A DNA stretch of 64,000 bases from Ceratotherium simum simum (GCF_000283155.1 NW_004454224.1:7452357-7516356); one strand, 5' to 3'; counted from the first letter of the stretch, positions 50,176 to 62,346 are shown. A program made the numbers and translations. Notes: generated by a model not told the origin, from the letters alone.

Positions 50176-51425
50176 AGGGTCAGCCCTGAGGGAGCTGGCC
50201 TCAGGAAGGCGGAGCAGTCCCTGAAGAGGAGGAGGAAGAGAAGGTTGCTGGGAGAAAGGAGGACAGGAGGGGTGCCCTTCGGCCCCCCAGTCATAGGCTG
50301 GAAGGGCTTCCAGGTGTGTTGGTGGGTGTCCCGGCTCAGCCAATCACTGCCGAGCTCATCATGTTGCCAGGCAGGCTGGACCTCAGCTGTCATCCCAAGT
50401 GGGAAAGGGCAAGGACTCAGGACGACTGAGGGGCCGTGGTCCCGGAGCCGGGCAGCCCGGGGCAAGGCCGGCAATGGCGCTGCCGGCAGCTCTGAAGGAA
50501 CGGAAGGGGAGAGTCTCCCCCTGCTGGTGCACACAGGAAACTGCACCTCTCGCCTCAGGATGAAGTGGCCGAGTTTTGGAGGTCCTCCCCGTCCACACGC
50601 CTGCGCACTGGACCACTGTCCTAAGAACTTGAGGGAAGGGACCTCAATCTGACTCTCCTGAGCTGCAGGATGATGGGACAGATGCCATGGTCCCCACATC
50701 CCCAGGCAAGGCTTTCTTGCTCATCAAATGTCTGAGCCCAGGTTTGGCTGACTCAAATGCCCACGGGGCTAGGTGATGTGAACGAGTGAGGTGGGCCAGG
50801 TGTGGGCAATAGCGAATGCCCGTGTCTGCAGAGAAGTGCAGAGCGCATGTCCAGTCTCATGGGGGCAGGGGCTGTTTGGCACCAGCTGGTGTTGCCATGG
50901 GGATCTGCAGGCTCGGGGTTGCCAGATCTTCAGATATTTTAAAAATAGCTTGAAATCTGGACTTCTGTGTGAAATTTTCCAATTGTGTAGGCGACCCCTC
51001 CTCCCACCTTCTGGAATCCCTTTGTCTTTTCTGCTTCCTCCACCTAGAGGAGCCATAGGCTACATTAACTGATTCCTTGTAGAATAAGGTAGAGTTTCCT
51101 TGGGTCTGTCCTCACACTTCCTCCTTGCTGGACCTCGGTATTTGGTGAGCAATCCTTCAGGAATTTGCTCATTGGGGAAACAGTTATCCAGCACCTGGCC
51201 TGGCCTTTGGGCAGAAAGGTGTTGAAGATGGGAGGAAATGAAGAAGACACAGAGCATTGCTTTGGGGGGAGGAGGGTCACAGACCCCAGGAAGGAGAGTA
51301 GAGGGGACAGTCATCCATGGAGCCTCTGCAAGGTGTCAGGCACCTGAGGCACCGTCCCACATGCTTCCCCAATGAGGCCTCATGTCAGAGCCTATGTTGC
51401 CTCTCTGTAATCATCCATGATGCGG
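50176..51425. other. Intergenic, no recognised feature
   Basis: 50400-50520 is locally GC-rich. Open frames of 163 and 191 codons overlap on opposite strands and show no family signature. Confidence 0.35.
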
Positions 51426-51735
51426 GTGGAGGCATTTGGTACCATGCTGCACTCACTCTCTTTCAGCATCTTTCCACTCACTGTTCCCAAGGCCAGCTCC
51501 TTCTTGGCTCCTCAGATGTCACCTCCTCAGAGAGGCCTTCCCGGACCATGCTAGCTAGAGTAATGCCCCAACTCTGGTAACGCCTTCTCTACCTGGTTTT
51601 ATGCTCTTAATGCCTGAAATTATGTACTTGCTTATTATCTATCTCCCCTGCCCCCGCCTATGAGGCCATGAAGGCAGGGCCTGGCTCTGAAATATTTGCT
51701 GCCGACTGGGCTTATGGTAAGAGCTTGGTGAGTTC
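51426..51735 (+). mobile_element. L2 3' region
   Basis: TCACCTCCTCAGAGAGGCCT, TACTTGCTTATTATCTATCT and GAAGGCAGGGCCTGGCTC. Confidence 0.8.
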
Positions 51736-52645
51736 ATGTTCAGCAGATGCACTGTGTCCACAAGACCACTTTTCAGGAAGCAGTCTTAGCAGAGGTGGTG
51801 CTCAGCCCTGGACCCCACTTGCCAGGCCTTAGTTTCCTCCCTTGCAAAATGGGCATGATGATAATAGATCCAACCCTATAGGGTTGTGAGGAGAGTGGTT
51901 GCATGTGGTCTTGTGAGGTTGGTAAGCCCTAACCCTGTCATGGGTCTGGTGTCCTTGGGTCCTGGCTGGGAGCTTGGAGCCTATCTTACACCCTCCTCCC
52001 CGCACCGAGCAGTGCATTTATTCTTCTTGCCTTGTTTCCTGCCCACAGCCCTTGCACAGGCCTGCTTTGCATTTGGTCTCCCTCAGCTTGGCAGAAGAGC
52101 TGAGTGAAAAAGATGGGCTGAGCCTCCGGGAGCAGACGGTGCAGGAGAGAAGAAGCCACAGATGCAAGGCGGCATGCTGGGAGCCTGAGAAAGCCCAACT
52201 CAGATGCCCTCTCCTGGTCTTTGGACTTCGAGTCTCCCTCCTGGGGAGGGACATTGGCAGAAGAAGTTACCATGTTGCAGGCAAGGGACGAGCACAGCCA
52301 GGCTCCTGCGTGTAGAGGACTTGGCAGTGGGGACCGATTTGCAAAGATGCCAATAGCCGGATACATAGCTGCCTGGACAGCGGAGTGAGCCTGGGGCTGG
52401 GGGTGGGGGTGAGAGAACGGTCAGGTGGTTTACTGTCAGGTGCATTTGAACCTGCTGAACCCACAAGGTGCAGAATCATAGACAGCTTTCCATCTGGGGT
52501 AGGGGGCATTGGTGGCCCACCCCAGGCTCTGACCTCATCTTTGTTTCATCAGTGCTGTTGATGAAATTCAGAGATAAAGTTTACCAGGTTTGCAGAGAAT
52601 CAAAGCTGGGATAGAGGATAGCTAAGTAGGAGGAGAGAATCAGAG
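51736..52645. other. Intergenic, no recognised feature
   Basis: A MIR-like piece at 51825-51900. Nothing else supported. Confidence 0.35.
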
Positions 52646-52940
52646 TCCAAAGTGATTGGAAAGTTGAATGCTGAGCCTGCCACTTCAGCCAAGTCACATA
52701 ATTTTAGAACCTTGGTCTCCCCATCTGCAAAATGGAGCAATGTTACCTACACTGCAGTGCTGAGAGGGTTAACGGGACGACCTACATGCTGTGCCCAGCA
52801 TGGGTGCTAACTGATGGCTGCGACTCTGATTAACGATGGTGTGAGCTCTGTAAGGGCAGGGGACAAGTCTTTTGGTGCTGTATCCCCAGTGCCTGGTACG
52901 GCGTGGGCACCGAACAAATGTTTGTCACATGAATGAACAA
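52646..52940 (+). repeat. MIR followed by L2 3' end
   Basis: CTTGGTCTCCCCATCTGCAAA (MIR), then GAGCTCTGTAAGGGCAGGGG and CCCCAGTGCCTGG (L2). Confidence 0.75.
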
Positions 52941-53904
52941 GATGAAATTTGACAGGGATAAATGTCAGTTCCGGGACTCGGATCCAAAGACTCAGCTGCA
53001 CAGGGATTCAGTGTGGGGGGGAAATGGCTTAGCAACAGACAGCACGTGTGAGAAAAGTCGAGGGATTGAAGCTGATGGAAGTTTTGGTCAACAGGAGGTG
53101 GCTGCCAACACCAGCCAGGGCAAACTCGGGTGGCATTATTAGAGGCCCAGTGCTCAGAAGGAGGGAGGCCACGTGGTTAAACCAGCCACAAGAGCCACAT
53201 ACCCTTCTTCATTACCCCAGTGGAATGCCTGTCAACAAGATGAGGGGGGAATGAGGCCTGAAGACCACTCATCCTGAGGTAAGGTTGAAGAAATCAGGGC
53301 TCTGAGCTGGGAGAAGAGAAGTTCCCAAGGGCCACGTGGCAGCGTTCAGATCTTGCCTCTTCCGCTAGCTCTGGACCATCCTCAGTTTCCTCATCTATAA
53401 AATGTGCAAGCTGCAGGCTGGAGCTCACTTAGCTGCTGGAGAAGGGCAGGAATGGGAGCCTGAGCGTCGCTGGGTTCAGTCCCCCTCCTGCCCCACTGAG
53501 CTCTCCGCTCCGGACTTGTTCACGCTGGAGGACATCTGGCAGGGAAGCTGTAGGTGGCGGTGTCTGTCTCCTGTGTGGCGTTGGACCAGGATTACAGAGG
53601 CGGCCCCTCCCACCCTGACCTCGCCCTTTCCTCCATTTGAGGCTGATCCTATAGATCAGTTGCTTGCCCCGCAGCCAGCTTCCCTCTCATCTGCATGTTT
53701 TGGGTGTACAATTGTGTGTGCAAAAGAATGGGCGCCAGGTGCCTCTTCCTCCCACAAACCACCCTGCGCCTGCAGCGCGCCCCCCTCGGGTTCCCTGTGC
53801 GCCCTCTGGTGGCGGCAGGGGGCCACTGCGCTGGGCTCCGTGGAAGGTCTTGGAGCAGAGCCAACCAGAATAGGGTTGGAATCAGACATCTTATTAAAAA
53901 CGTG
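52941..53904. other. Intergenic, no recognised feature
   Basis: Open frame 53402-53923 (173 codons, plus) lacks family features and runs into the L1 fragment. Confidence 0.35.
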
Positions 53905-54372
53905 GGCCTCCATCAACAGATGAATGGATAAACACAGTGTGATATACACAGACAATGGAATATTATTCATCCTTAAAAAGGAATGAAATTCTGACACATG
54001 CTACAACATGGATGAACCTTGAAAACATGCTTAGTGAAGCCAGACGCAAAACAACATATATTATATGATTCCACTTAGAGGAAGTACTTAGAATAGGCAA
54101 ATTTATATATACAGACAGTAGAATAGAGACTACAGGTTACCAGCGGCCGAGGGGGACCGGGAGTGGGGAGCTATTGTTTGGGTAGAGTTTCTGTTTGAAA
54201 CAGAGTTTCTGTTTGAGACAATGAAAAAGTTCTGAAAATGGATAGTGGTGATGGTTGCACAACATTGTGAATGTACTTAATGCCACTGAATTGTACACTT
54301 AACCAAGGTTAAAATGGTTAATTTTATGTATACTTTACCACAATTAAAAAAGTACCAAAAAAAAAAAAAAAT
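53905..54372 (+). mobile_element. L1 3' end, sense
   Basis: ATCAACAGATGAATGGATAA, GGAATATTATTCATCCTTAA, AACATGGATGAACCTTGAAA and ACTTTACCACAATTAAAAAA, ending in an A run. Confidence 0.92.
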
Positions 54373-54495
54373 CCCAGACCTGCCACTTAAAGGCTGTGTG
54401 ACTTTGGTCAAGTCACACTTAACTTTGGTCAACTTAACTTCTCTGAGCCTCGGTTTCCTCATCTGTGAAATGGAGGGCAATAATGCCTTTCTCAC
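54373..54495 (+). repeat. MIR
   Basis: TGTGACTTTGGTCAAGTCAC and CTCGGTTTCCTCATCTGTGA, with a small internal duplication of ACTTTGGTCAA. Confidence 0.8.
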
Positions 54496-54775
54496 TGCCA
54501 TCATCCTAGTCCAAGCCCCCATCCTCCCTCCCCTGGAGGATTGCAAACAGCCTCTTCAGTGGTTTCCAGGCTTCCCTTCTTGTCCTCCCGCCCAAATCTT
54601 TTTCAATGAAGCAGCCAGAGTATCTAAAACCAGAAGTCAGATCAAGTCACTCTCTTGCTTAAAATGTTCTCCAAACTCCTACCCTTAGCTGCCAAGATCT
54701 GGCCCCTGACCACGTCTCCTCTCTCAGGACGTCCATCGTCCCTTCTCCCCAAGCCATCACTCTGAGCTCCTTTCT

Positions 54776-55010
54776 AAAGGTTTATTTATTTATTTATTTT
54801 TCTGCAAAGCCCCAGCAGATAGCCGTATGTCATAGTTGCACATCCTTCTAGTTGCTGTATGTGGGACTTAGACTCAGCATGGCCGGAGAAGCGGTGCGTT
54901 GGTGCGCGCCTAGGGTCCGAACCCGGGCAGCCAGTAGCGGAGTGCGAGCACTTAACCGCTAAGTCGCGGGGCCGGCCCGATTTTTTTTTTTTTAAAGGTT
55001 TATTTATTTA
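54776..55010 (-). mobile_element. ERE SINE with an extra tail copy at its head
   Basis: Antisense ERE in L2. Perfect 15-bp target duplication TCTGAGCTCCTTTCT at 54761-54775 and 55011-55025. Beyond the GGGGCCGGCCC head is a T run plus AAAGGTTTATTTATTTA (about 54980-55010), which repeats the element's own tail sequence. Confidence 0.93.
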
Positions 55011-55212
55011 TCTGAGCTCCTTTCTGCCTCCAGGCCTTTGGCTTTGCTGGCTCCTCTGCCCTGAACGCCGTTCTCCCCATTGTCTTGTATGCCAGCTTCT
55101 CGTCATTCAGGTCTCAGCTCAAACGTCACTTCACTCCAGGCCACCTGCTCCAATGTTGCCTTGCCGCCTAGTCTTATCTTGTCACCTCTCTCCTTTTTTA
55201 TTTTCTTTTCTT

Positions 55213-55373
55213 GCTGAGGAAGATTGGCCCTGAGCTAATATCTCTGCCAATCTTCCTCTATTTTGTATGTGGGTCACCGCCACAGCATGGTCACTGATGA
55301 GTGGTGTAGGTCTGTACCGGGCCGCCGATGTGGAGTGTGCTGAACTTAACCACTAGGCCACGGGGCTGCCCTC
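55213..55373 (-). mobile_element. Older ERE SINE in L2
   Basis: GAAGATTGGCCCTGAGCTAA tail and CCACTAGGCCACGGGGCTG head, antisense, flanked by TTTTATTTTCTTT-type direct repeats. Confidence 0.88.
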
Positions 55374-55627
55374 TGTTTTATTTTCTTTCTTCATAACACC
55401 TGTCATTATCTGAAATTGTTTTATATTCTTTATGAAACTGGTTTATTCAACTGGCTGGACTTTTCAGGGTGCAAGCAGGAAATAGTTTAATTTTTTTCCC
55501 ACCACCGTTGTGGCATTTGCTCTGTTGCTTCTCTCTTCTTGAAAATCTTTCAGTTGTGTATAGCTTTACCAGTTTCTTTCAGGTATTAGAATAATTTCAA
55601 TTTCAGGCATTAAAAAGTCTGGTTCTT

Positions 55628-55826
55628 GGGGGCTGGCCCCATGGCATAGTGGTTGAGTTTGCACGCTCTGCTTTGGCGGCCCGGGGTTCGCGGGTTCGGA
55701 TCCTGAGTGGGGACCTACGCACCACTCATCGAGCCATGCAGTGGCGGCGTCCCATATACAAAATAGAGGAGGATGGGCACAGATGTTAGCTTAGGACTAA
55801 TCTTCCTCAGCAAAAAAAAAAAAAAA
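55628..55826 (+). mobile_element. ERE SINE
   Basis: GGGGCTGGCCCCATGGCATA head and AGATGTTAGC tail with A run. Target duplication AGTCTGGTTCTT / AGTCTAATTCTT. Confidence 0.92.
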
Positions 55827-55839
55827 AGTCTAATTCTTT

Positions 55840-56065
55840 TAGGTGATGTACATTGAAGGATTTAGGAGTGAAGTGCCCTGATGTCTGAAGCTTGCTTTCA
55901 AATGGTTCAGCCAAACCATGTACACACACACACACACACATACACCACAATGTCAACAATTTTTGAATCTAGGTAATGAGTATAAGGGTGTTTATTGCAC
56001 TATTCTTTCAACTTTTCTGTGTGTTTGAAAATTCTTATTAAAAGTTGGGCAAAAAAGAAACTGTT
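55840..56065 (+). repeat. Probable L1 3' UTR fragment with (AC)n
   Basis: GTGTTTATTGCACTATTCTT and CAACTTTTCTGTGTGTTTGA fit an old L1 3' end. An AC dinucleotide run lies at 55922-55940. Confidence 0.6.
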
Positions 56066-56924
56066 CTGCTAAGATGAAAAAGAAGCCTAGTCCTATCTAA
56101 ATAAAAATATTTATCTCCCATCCAATATAAGCTTCTGTTCAAGCTGACCAGGATTTCTGCAGTGGGGAGTGTGGGGGCGGTGGATGTGTGGTCGTGGTCT
56201 GTGTCTTCACCCTCTGATTTACATCTTTTCCCACGGCTAGCAGCTGCTTTCTGGCTCCTTCAGGGTCCAGAGGGGAGGAGGGATGAAAAGAGAAGGGTGA
56301 GGGCTCCTTGGTTATGCTGTTGTCACGGGTGGGTTTGTCCCTTCAGGAACTCTGCTTGCACCATCCCCTACACTCAGGCACCCAGAGTGTCCCTGAGAGT
56401 CAGAGGCTCAGCCAGCACCCAGGGCAGTGAGGGTGGGGACGAGGTGCCAGGGTCCCCTCTGGCAACACCCGCCCTTCACAGTAGTGCTCCTGAGTCCCCC
56501 TCATCTGGCTTGAGGAGTGGTTTTTTTTGGGGTGTGTGTAAACACCACTCCTTTCCTCCTCTTGGGATGACAACTATCTAGGAAGAAATTCTCACTCAGA
56601 ACAGTCTCTTCTGAATTTCTCAACCTCTTTTACAGAGACTGGGGGTGGTGATGGGCTAGGGGTCAAGGGCTTGGTGGTGTTACCTCACAGTAAGTCCAGT
56701 AGAAGTAGCTCTCAGCTCTGGGCCCTCAGCAGAGAGCCCTGAGGGCAGACAAGGTCCTATTCGAGGTCCCGCCCACTCCGTTTACTTGTTGCAGCCTCTG
56801 CAGAAAGCCGGCACAGATCACGGTACTGTTATCACTGTGGTCTGTTGGTGGAAGGTGAAGCCAGACAGCGGCCAGGGCTCCAGTAGGGCAGGAGGCAGGA
56901 TGCACGAATCAAGAGTTCACGGTG
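56066..56924. other. Intergenic, no recognised feature
   Basis: Nothing supported. A 139-codon plus frame (56162-56581) has no recognisable family. Confidence 0.35.
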
Positions 56925-57135
56925 TTAGCGGTTAAGTGCACGCGCTCTGCTGCTGGCGGCCCGGGTTCGGACCCCGGGCGCGCACCCAGGGCGTGCACCG
57001 ACGCACCGCTTCTCCGGCCATGCTGGGGCCGCGTCCCACGTCCAGCAACTAGAAGGATGTACAACTATGACATACAACTATCTACTGGGGCTTTGGGGGA
57101 AAAATAAACAAATAAATAAATAAATTAAAAAAAAA
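56925..57135 (+). mobile_element. ERE SINE, slightly 5'-truncated
   Basis: Starts inside the head (TTAGCGGTTAAGTGCACG) and ends in AAATAAATAA plus an A run. Perfect 14-bp duplication AAGAGTTCACGGTG at 56911-56924 and 57136-57149. Confidence 0.95.
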
Positions 57136-57894
57136 AAGAGTTCACGGTGCAGAAGCAGGTGGGCCCAGATCCCTGGTCCTGTCCAGGCTCAGCCTCACCC
57201 CTGCTCCTCCGACCCCCGCAGAACCAGCCAGCCTCAGTCTTAACTTTTGCTGGGTTGAGTCAGCTCAACCTGGAGGGTTAACCTGGAAAAGAAAATAGTC
57301 CAGAAAGCAAAGGATAAGCAGAGAGTGGGTGAGAGCACGTGTGCACAGAGGTTTGTGTACATGTGCAAATGCATATGTGCCTGTGTGTGCATAAGCATTT
57401 GTGTGTGCCCATGTGTGCACGTGTGTATGATGGCTAGCTCGCAGGGTCTGTGCCGGGGCGGGCAGAGGTGGTGGATTTGCCGGGTAATGAGTGTTTGCCT
57501 CGGGTGGGTAAGGGCAAAGACAAATTAAAAATAAGAGGAAAAACCTTGACGGAAAAAAAGAGAAGAGACTCCCCATCCTCTTTTTAGAGCATTTAGTTTA
57601 GAAACCTTGAAATTGTAAGTTCTGCCTCTTTGAAATGTATGTAAATCTTTTCAAAGGCTAAAGGAGTCTCTTACCAGCTTTGCATCCCAGGAATGTTTCC
57701 TCTGGGACCTGGAAGCCATCTCTTTGCCGGGGAAGAAAGTGCCCTGCCTCCCACTTTCTGTGGGAGAATAGCAGCCTATCTTCAGCTGGTGCCTGGCTCC
57801 AAGTTGCAAACCTACCTCCTGTCATAAAGACACGAGGAAGGTATTTTTCCTCTGCATACAAGCAATTAGCAAACACAGGTAGCCACCACAATTA
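57136..57894. other. Intergenic, with a TG-rich stretch
   Basis: 57345-57430 alternates GTGT/GCAT motifs. Nothing else recognised. Confidence 0.4.
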
Positions 57895-58190
57895 CCAGGT
57901 AAATTTCGCACGAACGATGTGTGACAAATGGTGCCGTTAAGTCCTCTTGCTGGAGCACTAGTCATCGTTTATCTCGAGAACACGTATGTAACAGGTTGTT
58001 ATCTGCCTGGCTGTATAAAAGGGTGAGAGTCCTTTCTTTGCAGTCTCTGCGGATTGCCTGTGATGCACAGCACATTCTGGTTGAACGCTTACTCAATAAT
58101 AAAACTGTTTTCTTTCCCTTGCACTTGAGCTGAGAGGTTTTCTGGGTTGGCAGGAGATTTCGTCTTTAATTTGTGTTTCCACAGCAGGTG
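57895..58190 (+). mobile_element. Candidate solo retroviral LTR
   Basis: Promoter-like TATAAAAGGGTGAGAG (about 58014), then AATAAAACTG about 80 bp later and a T/C-rich segment, in the order TATA, R, poly(A) signal, U5 seen in retroviral LTRs. Ends approximate. No internal gag, pol or env sequence adjoins it. Family not assigned. Confidence 0.45.
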
Positions 58191-58259
58191 TCTGTGGAAA
58201 CGCCCTCCAGAGATTTTTTTTTGTGTTTGTGTGCATGCGTGTGCATCCTTTCTAGAGAG

Positions 58260-58630
58260 ATGTGGCAGCACGTCTCGCAGTTGGCCTGGGCCCCCTGGAC
58301 CACGGAGGCCTCCTTGGGCCAGCCATCCTGGAGTCAGCCTCTCTCAGAAGGGGGTGAGGGGGCTCCTCGCCCAGGGAAAGAGGGCACACCCTGGGGGTGG
58401 TTCGGGGTCCACGAGGCGGGAGATCCCGCCTCAGATCCCGCTGGGGCCCTGGACAGCATCCGTGTGGAGTCGTGGCAGCTGGGTGGTGAGAGCCGCAGCC
58501 TGGGGGCCCAAAGTGGGGTTCTGGGGAGGGCGCGCCGCCCGAGGGCTGGCTCGACAGCGACGCCGTGTGGCCGCAAGAGGAGACAGCGGCGGGACAGCTG
58601 CTTCTCTCCCTGCCCGCGCCAGGAAGCCAG
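58260..58630. other. Orphan CpG-rich block
   Basis: About 26 CpGs in about 370 bp by eye, GC roughly two-thirds, so near CpG-island thresholds. Includes GGGCGCGCCGCCCGAGG. No gene is recognised. Overlapping plus frames (58147-58698 and 58173-58733) are open mainly because of GC content. Confidence 0.5.
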
Positions 58631-59141
58631 ACTGCTGCCCTCTGGAAAGCATCAGCCTCTGGGGGAAAAGAAGGATAATAAGGCAGCTGGGGGCTTGATC
58701 AACCAATTGGAAAAAATTGGAGCTATCATCTAACATTTCCTAAACACCAATGAGTTATAATGCAACGGGCATCCCTGATCCCTCCTTCTGCCTGATCCCC
58801 ACCTGGGCACCAAAGCAGAAATGGCTGCGTGGCAAGGTCAGGCACTCATGGGGCCGCCGGGCATTATTCCTGGTGTGCTCCAGGGAGCACCTTTCACATG
58901 GAGAGTCAGGGAGGTGGTATTCCTGACTGTGCCATGGGGTGGACCCTGCGAACGCAGGCAAGGGAGGGCTGGACCCACCCAAGGGAGCGAGTTGTCTGAC
59001 ATGTCCAGAGGCTCCGGCTCCAGGGCACAGGGTTGGTACATGGATGATTCCTTGTGTACCACTTCCTGTCGACTACCATATATTGGGAAGGATTCCATGA
59101 CTGTGCCTGGGTTCAGTCGGAAAGAGTGGCTGATTGACTAC
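58631..59141. other. Intergenic, no recognised feature
   Basis: Nothing supported. Confidence 0.35.
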
Positions 59142-59609
59142 TGTATGCGTTTCCTATGGCTCCTGTAAAAAATTACCATAAACTTGGTGGCTTAAAGCAA
59201 CGCAAACTCATTATCTTACAGTTCTGGAGGTCAGAAGTCCAAAATGGAGTTCACTGGGCTTAAATCAAGGAGTCAGCAGAGCTGATTCCTTCTGGAGGCT
59301 CTAGAGGAGAATCTGTTTCCTAGTCTTTTCCAGCTTCTAGAGGCTGCCCACATTCCTTGGCTTGTGGCTCTCTTCCAGCAATCACCTGACTCTGACATCT
59401 GCTTCCTCCACCATCGCATCTTCTCTAACTCAACTGCCTCCCTCTCGTAAGGACAATCGAGATTACATTGGGCCCACCCAGATAATCCAGGATAATCTCC
59501 CCATCTCAAGATTGGCAAAATCCCTCTTGCCATGTAAGGTAACATATTCATAGGTTTTAGGGATTAGGGTGTGGACACCATTTGAGGCGACATTATTCCG
59601 TCCAGCACA
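59142..59609 (-). mobile_element. MaLR-type (MLT1-like) LTR, antisense
   Basis: TTACAGTTCTGGAGGTCAGA, CTTCTGGAGGCTCTAGAGGA and GGGCCCACCCAGATAATCC. Same type as 10253-10713. Confidence 0.85.
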
Positions 59610-60929
59610 GTTACCAATGTCTGTATCCTAGTTTGGGTTCCTCCATCAGCATATCGATCCTGGGACGAAGGTTTAAGTGCAAGTGGTTTATTTAGGAGGT
59701 GATCTCAGGACACACAGTAGGGCACTGGGGACCGGGGACAGAGAAGGGAGGGGACCAGTAAAGGGTGTGTCATCAAGCCAGATACCCCTGTGGGTAATTG
59801 GCACTGAACCTTGCTGGGGAACTGCAGGAGACAGCACGGAGCACACGCCTCTGGGTTATCCCTGCACGCGGGCCGGGGGATCTGGGGTGTTTTTACATGA
59901 ACTCTGGTCAGCCATGGGTCGAGGGCTGTTGTGTGCGTAGTTCATGTCCCTGTACTTTTAGCCTGCCGAGCTTGGGCAGAGCAGGCTCCGGTGGCCAGAG
60001 AAAGCCTGTTGGCAAAGAGATGCAGGTCCTGGCAACAAGAATTCAGGCCATCAATCACTAAAATGGTCAAGGCCAACAGGATGCGGTCAGGGTGTTGACA
60101 GTCTCTGCCAGTCTGCCACGGGTATGGGAGGAGGGTGTGGTGGCAGGATAGTGAGTTCCTGTCCGTCTCTGTATCCACAGGACTTCTGAAGGGGCATGTG
60201 GCCAGGGCCATCAGTCAGTCAATCCACCTGCTTTGCTCAACAGGTGGGAGGGTAGACAAGGGTAGGCCACCATCCCCTCCCTCAGCCTGTTCAGAACCAC
60301 CATCTCATCTGACCTCCCATCTCTGAAATAGAGATCCTGGATATGGCTTTTGCTCACTTGGAAGTCAGGGTGGGGATGCTTCCCTTCTAGGACCCAGGGG
60401 AGAAGTGGGGGAGTGGGAGACATTGTGGAGGGAAGTATAAAGAGGCCATATTACCTGGCAAATGAATGGGCATTTACTGAGTGCCTACGACTGCTATGAA
60501 GCCCTCTGTCTGCATTTATCTATTTCCTCAGCGACTCTTCATCTTTTCATTCTCCTCCTCCTCTTCCTTCTTCTCTATTTTTGTTTTTCAGAATGGCCAT
60601 TTTTTTGTCACTTTGAAATTAAAACACATATCAGACACACGCACAAACACCAGCTCTGACTTGTACCATCATTTACTAAAACCTTTGCTTATGGATAGAG
60701 TCAAACGCACACTAAGATCCCTCAGTTTCAACATTTATCAACATTTTGCAAATCTTGTTTCACCTATATCCTCCCCAATTTATTATCACTTTTTAAAAGG
60801 ACAATTTAACATTACAAACATAAGAAGGATATGATCTGAAAATGAAGAACAGTTCTTTAAACCGAGGAATTTTAGATTAAATAGGAATTTTTAGTGTCCT
60901 ATTCTTTCTCATTTTACTGCACCCAGGTG
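59610..60929. other. Intergenic, possible old LTR at 59625-59900
   Basis: AAGTGGTTTATTTAGGAGGT resembles a repeat but was not assigned. 60535-60600 is pyrimidine-rich. Nothing else supported. Confidence 0.35.
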
Positions 60930-61075
60930 CAAACTTTGCCATGAATCAGTGTTTGAGAATGACTATCAAATCCATTGTTTTAATTGTATAGATGAGAGAA
61001 CCAAGACCCAGAGAGAGAGGGACATGGCCAAGGTCGTCCAGAGAGGAACAGTGGGGCAGACCGAAAGTCCTCTTG
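60930..61075 (-). repeat. MIR
   Basis: ATAGATGAGAGAACCAAGAC and GACATGGCCAAGGTCGTCC, antisense MIR. Confidence 0.75.
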
Positions 61076-61247
61076 GAGCATAGGTCCATCTGAAGCAAGT
61101 CCATGAAAATTCATTTTTCCCTCCAGAGTTTAGGAGAAATCAGGAAGTGGCCCAGGCTATTATCTCCTCACTGAACTCGGAGCTTGAGCCTCTGTGGATA
61201 TCAACATTTACTATGTAACAGAGATGACCTTGAGGAACTATATCAGT

Positions 61248-61624
61248 TGTCTATTGATATGTAACAAACGACCCCCAAAAATGTAGTGGTTTAAATCAAC
61301 AGTCATTTATTTGGCTCATGAATTTGTGGGTCCTTCTGGTCTGGGCCAGCTCAGCCGATCTCTGTCAGGCTTGCTCACGTGTATATGGTCAGCTGGTGGG
61401 TCAGTTGACAGGCTGGTTGGTCTGGTGGGAGGCCCCTCAGCTGGTCTGGCTCATTTCTGCTCCAGTATTCTCTCATTCTCACAGGAAGCAAGCTAGCCTG
61501 GGCTGCCAAACAGCAGCAAGAGAGGAAAGCCCTGTGAGCAGGTACTTTTCAAGCTTCTGCTTGTATGGTGATGGGTAATGTCTCCTTGGCCAAAGCAAGT
61601 CACACAGCCAAGGGGTGGAGCCAT
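61248..61624 (-). mobile_element. MaLR-like LTR, antisense, diverged
   Basis: GTGGTTTAAATCAACAGTCA start and GGCCAAAGCAAGTCACACAG end. Confidence 0.6.
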
Positions 61625-61910
61625 AGAGTCCCCCTTTTTTTTGTGTACCAGAATACCGGTTTATTACAAAAGATATTAAAGGATATGAATCAATAGCCAG
61701 AAGGAGAGATACATAGGACGAGCTTCTGAATAAAGAGACTTCTGTCCTCGTGGAGTTTGGGGCTTGGTACTGTGGCATGTGGAAGTGTTCTGGTTCTCCA
61801 ACCTGGAAGCCAGACTCCACTTCTTGATGGGACGATCGTATCTTATTACAAAGGTATAGATGCAAAGGGCGGGGACAAGGATTTGTGGCCATTTCCACTG
61901 TGTACCACAG
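61625..61910. repeat. Repeat-like segment, unassigned
   Basis: GGTTTATTACAAAAGATATT and GATACATAGGACGAGCTTCT resemble a known mammalian repeat. Class not assigned. Confidence 0.35.
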
Positions 61911-62304
61911 TGTCCTGGTCTGCTTGGACTGCTGTAACAAAATACCATAGACTGGGTGGTTTAAACAACAGAAATTTATTTCTCACAGTTCTGGAGGCTG
62001 GGAAGTCCAAGATCAAGGTGCTGGCAGATTCAGTGTCTGGTGAGGACCCACTTCCTGGCGTGTAGACAGCTGCCTTCTCGCTGTAGGCTCACCCGGCCTT
62101 TCCTCCGTGTGTGTAGAGAGAGGGAGATCTCACTGTCTTCCTCTCATTATAAGGGTGATAATTCCATCATTAGGGTCTCACCCTTATGACGTAATCGAAA
62201 CATAATTATCTCCCAAACCTAATTATCTCTCCAAATACCACCGCAGTGGGGGTTAGGGCTTCAACATATGATTTTAGGAGGACACAAACTTTCAGCTTGT
62301 AACA
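61911..62304 (-). mobile_element. MaLR-type (MST/MLT1-like) LTR, antisense
   Basis: CTGCTGTAACAAAATACCAT, CACAGTTCTGGAGGCTGGGA and GGGTTAGGGCTTCAACATAT. Confidence 0.88.
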
Positions 62305-62346
62305 TACAGGAACCAAAGAGGATGTCCGTGCATGGAAATAGAATGG

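Larger units (their letters stand above)
54496..55440 (+). mobile_element. L2 LINE split by two EREs
   Basis: ATCATCCTAGTCCAAGCCCC, GCAGCCAGAGTATCTAAAAC, CAAGATCTGGCCCCTGACC, then GCCTTTGGCTTTGCTGGCTC and ATAACACCTGTCATTATCTG in correct L2 order around the insertions. Confidence 0.88.

Noticed and set aside
58147..58733. Two overlapping plus-strand frames of 183 and 186 codons
   Set aside because: Overlapping frames in the same CpG-rich DNA; openness is explained by GC content and no family is recognised.
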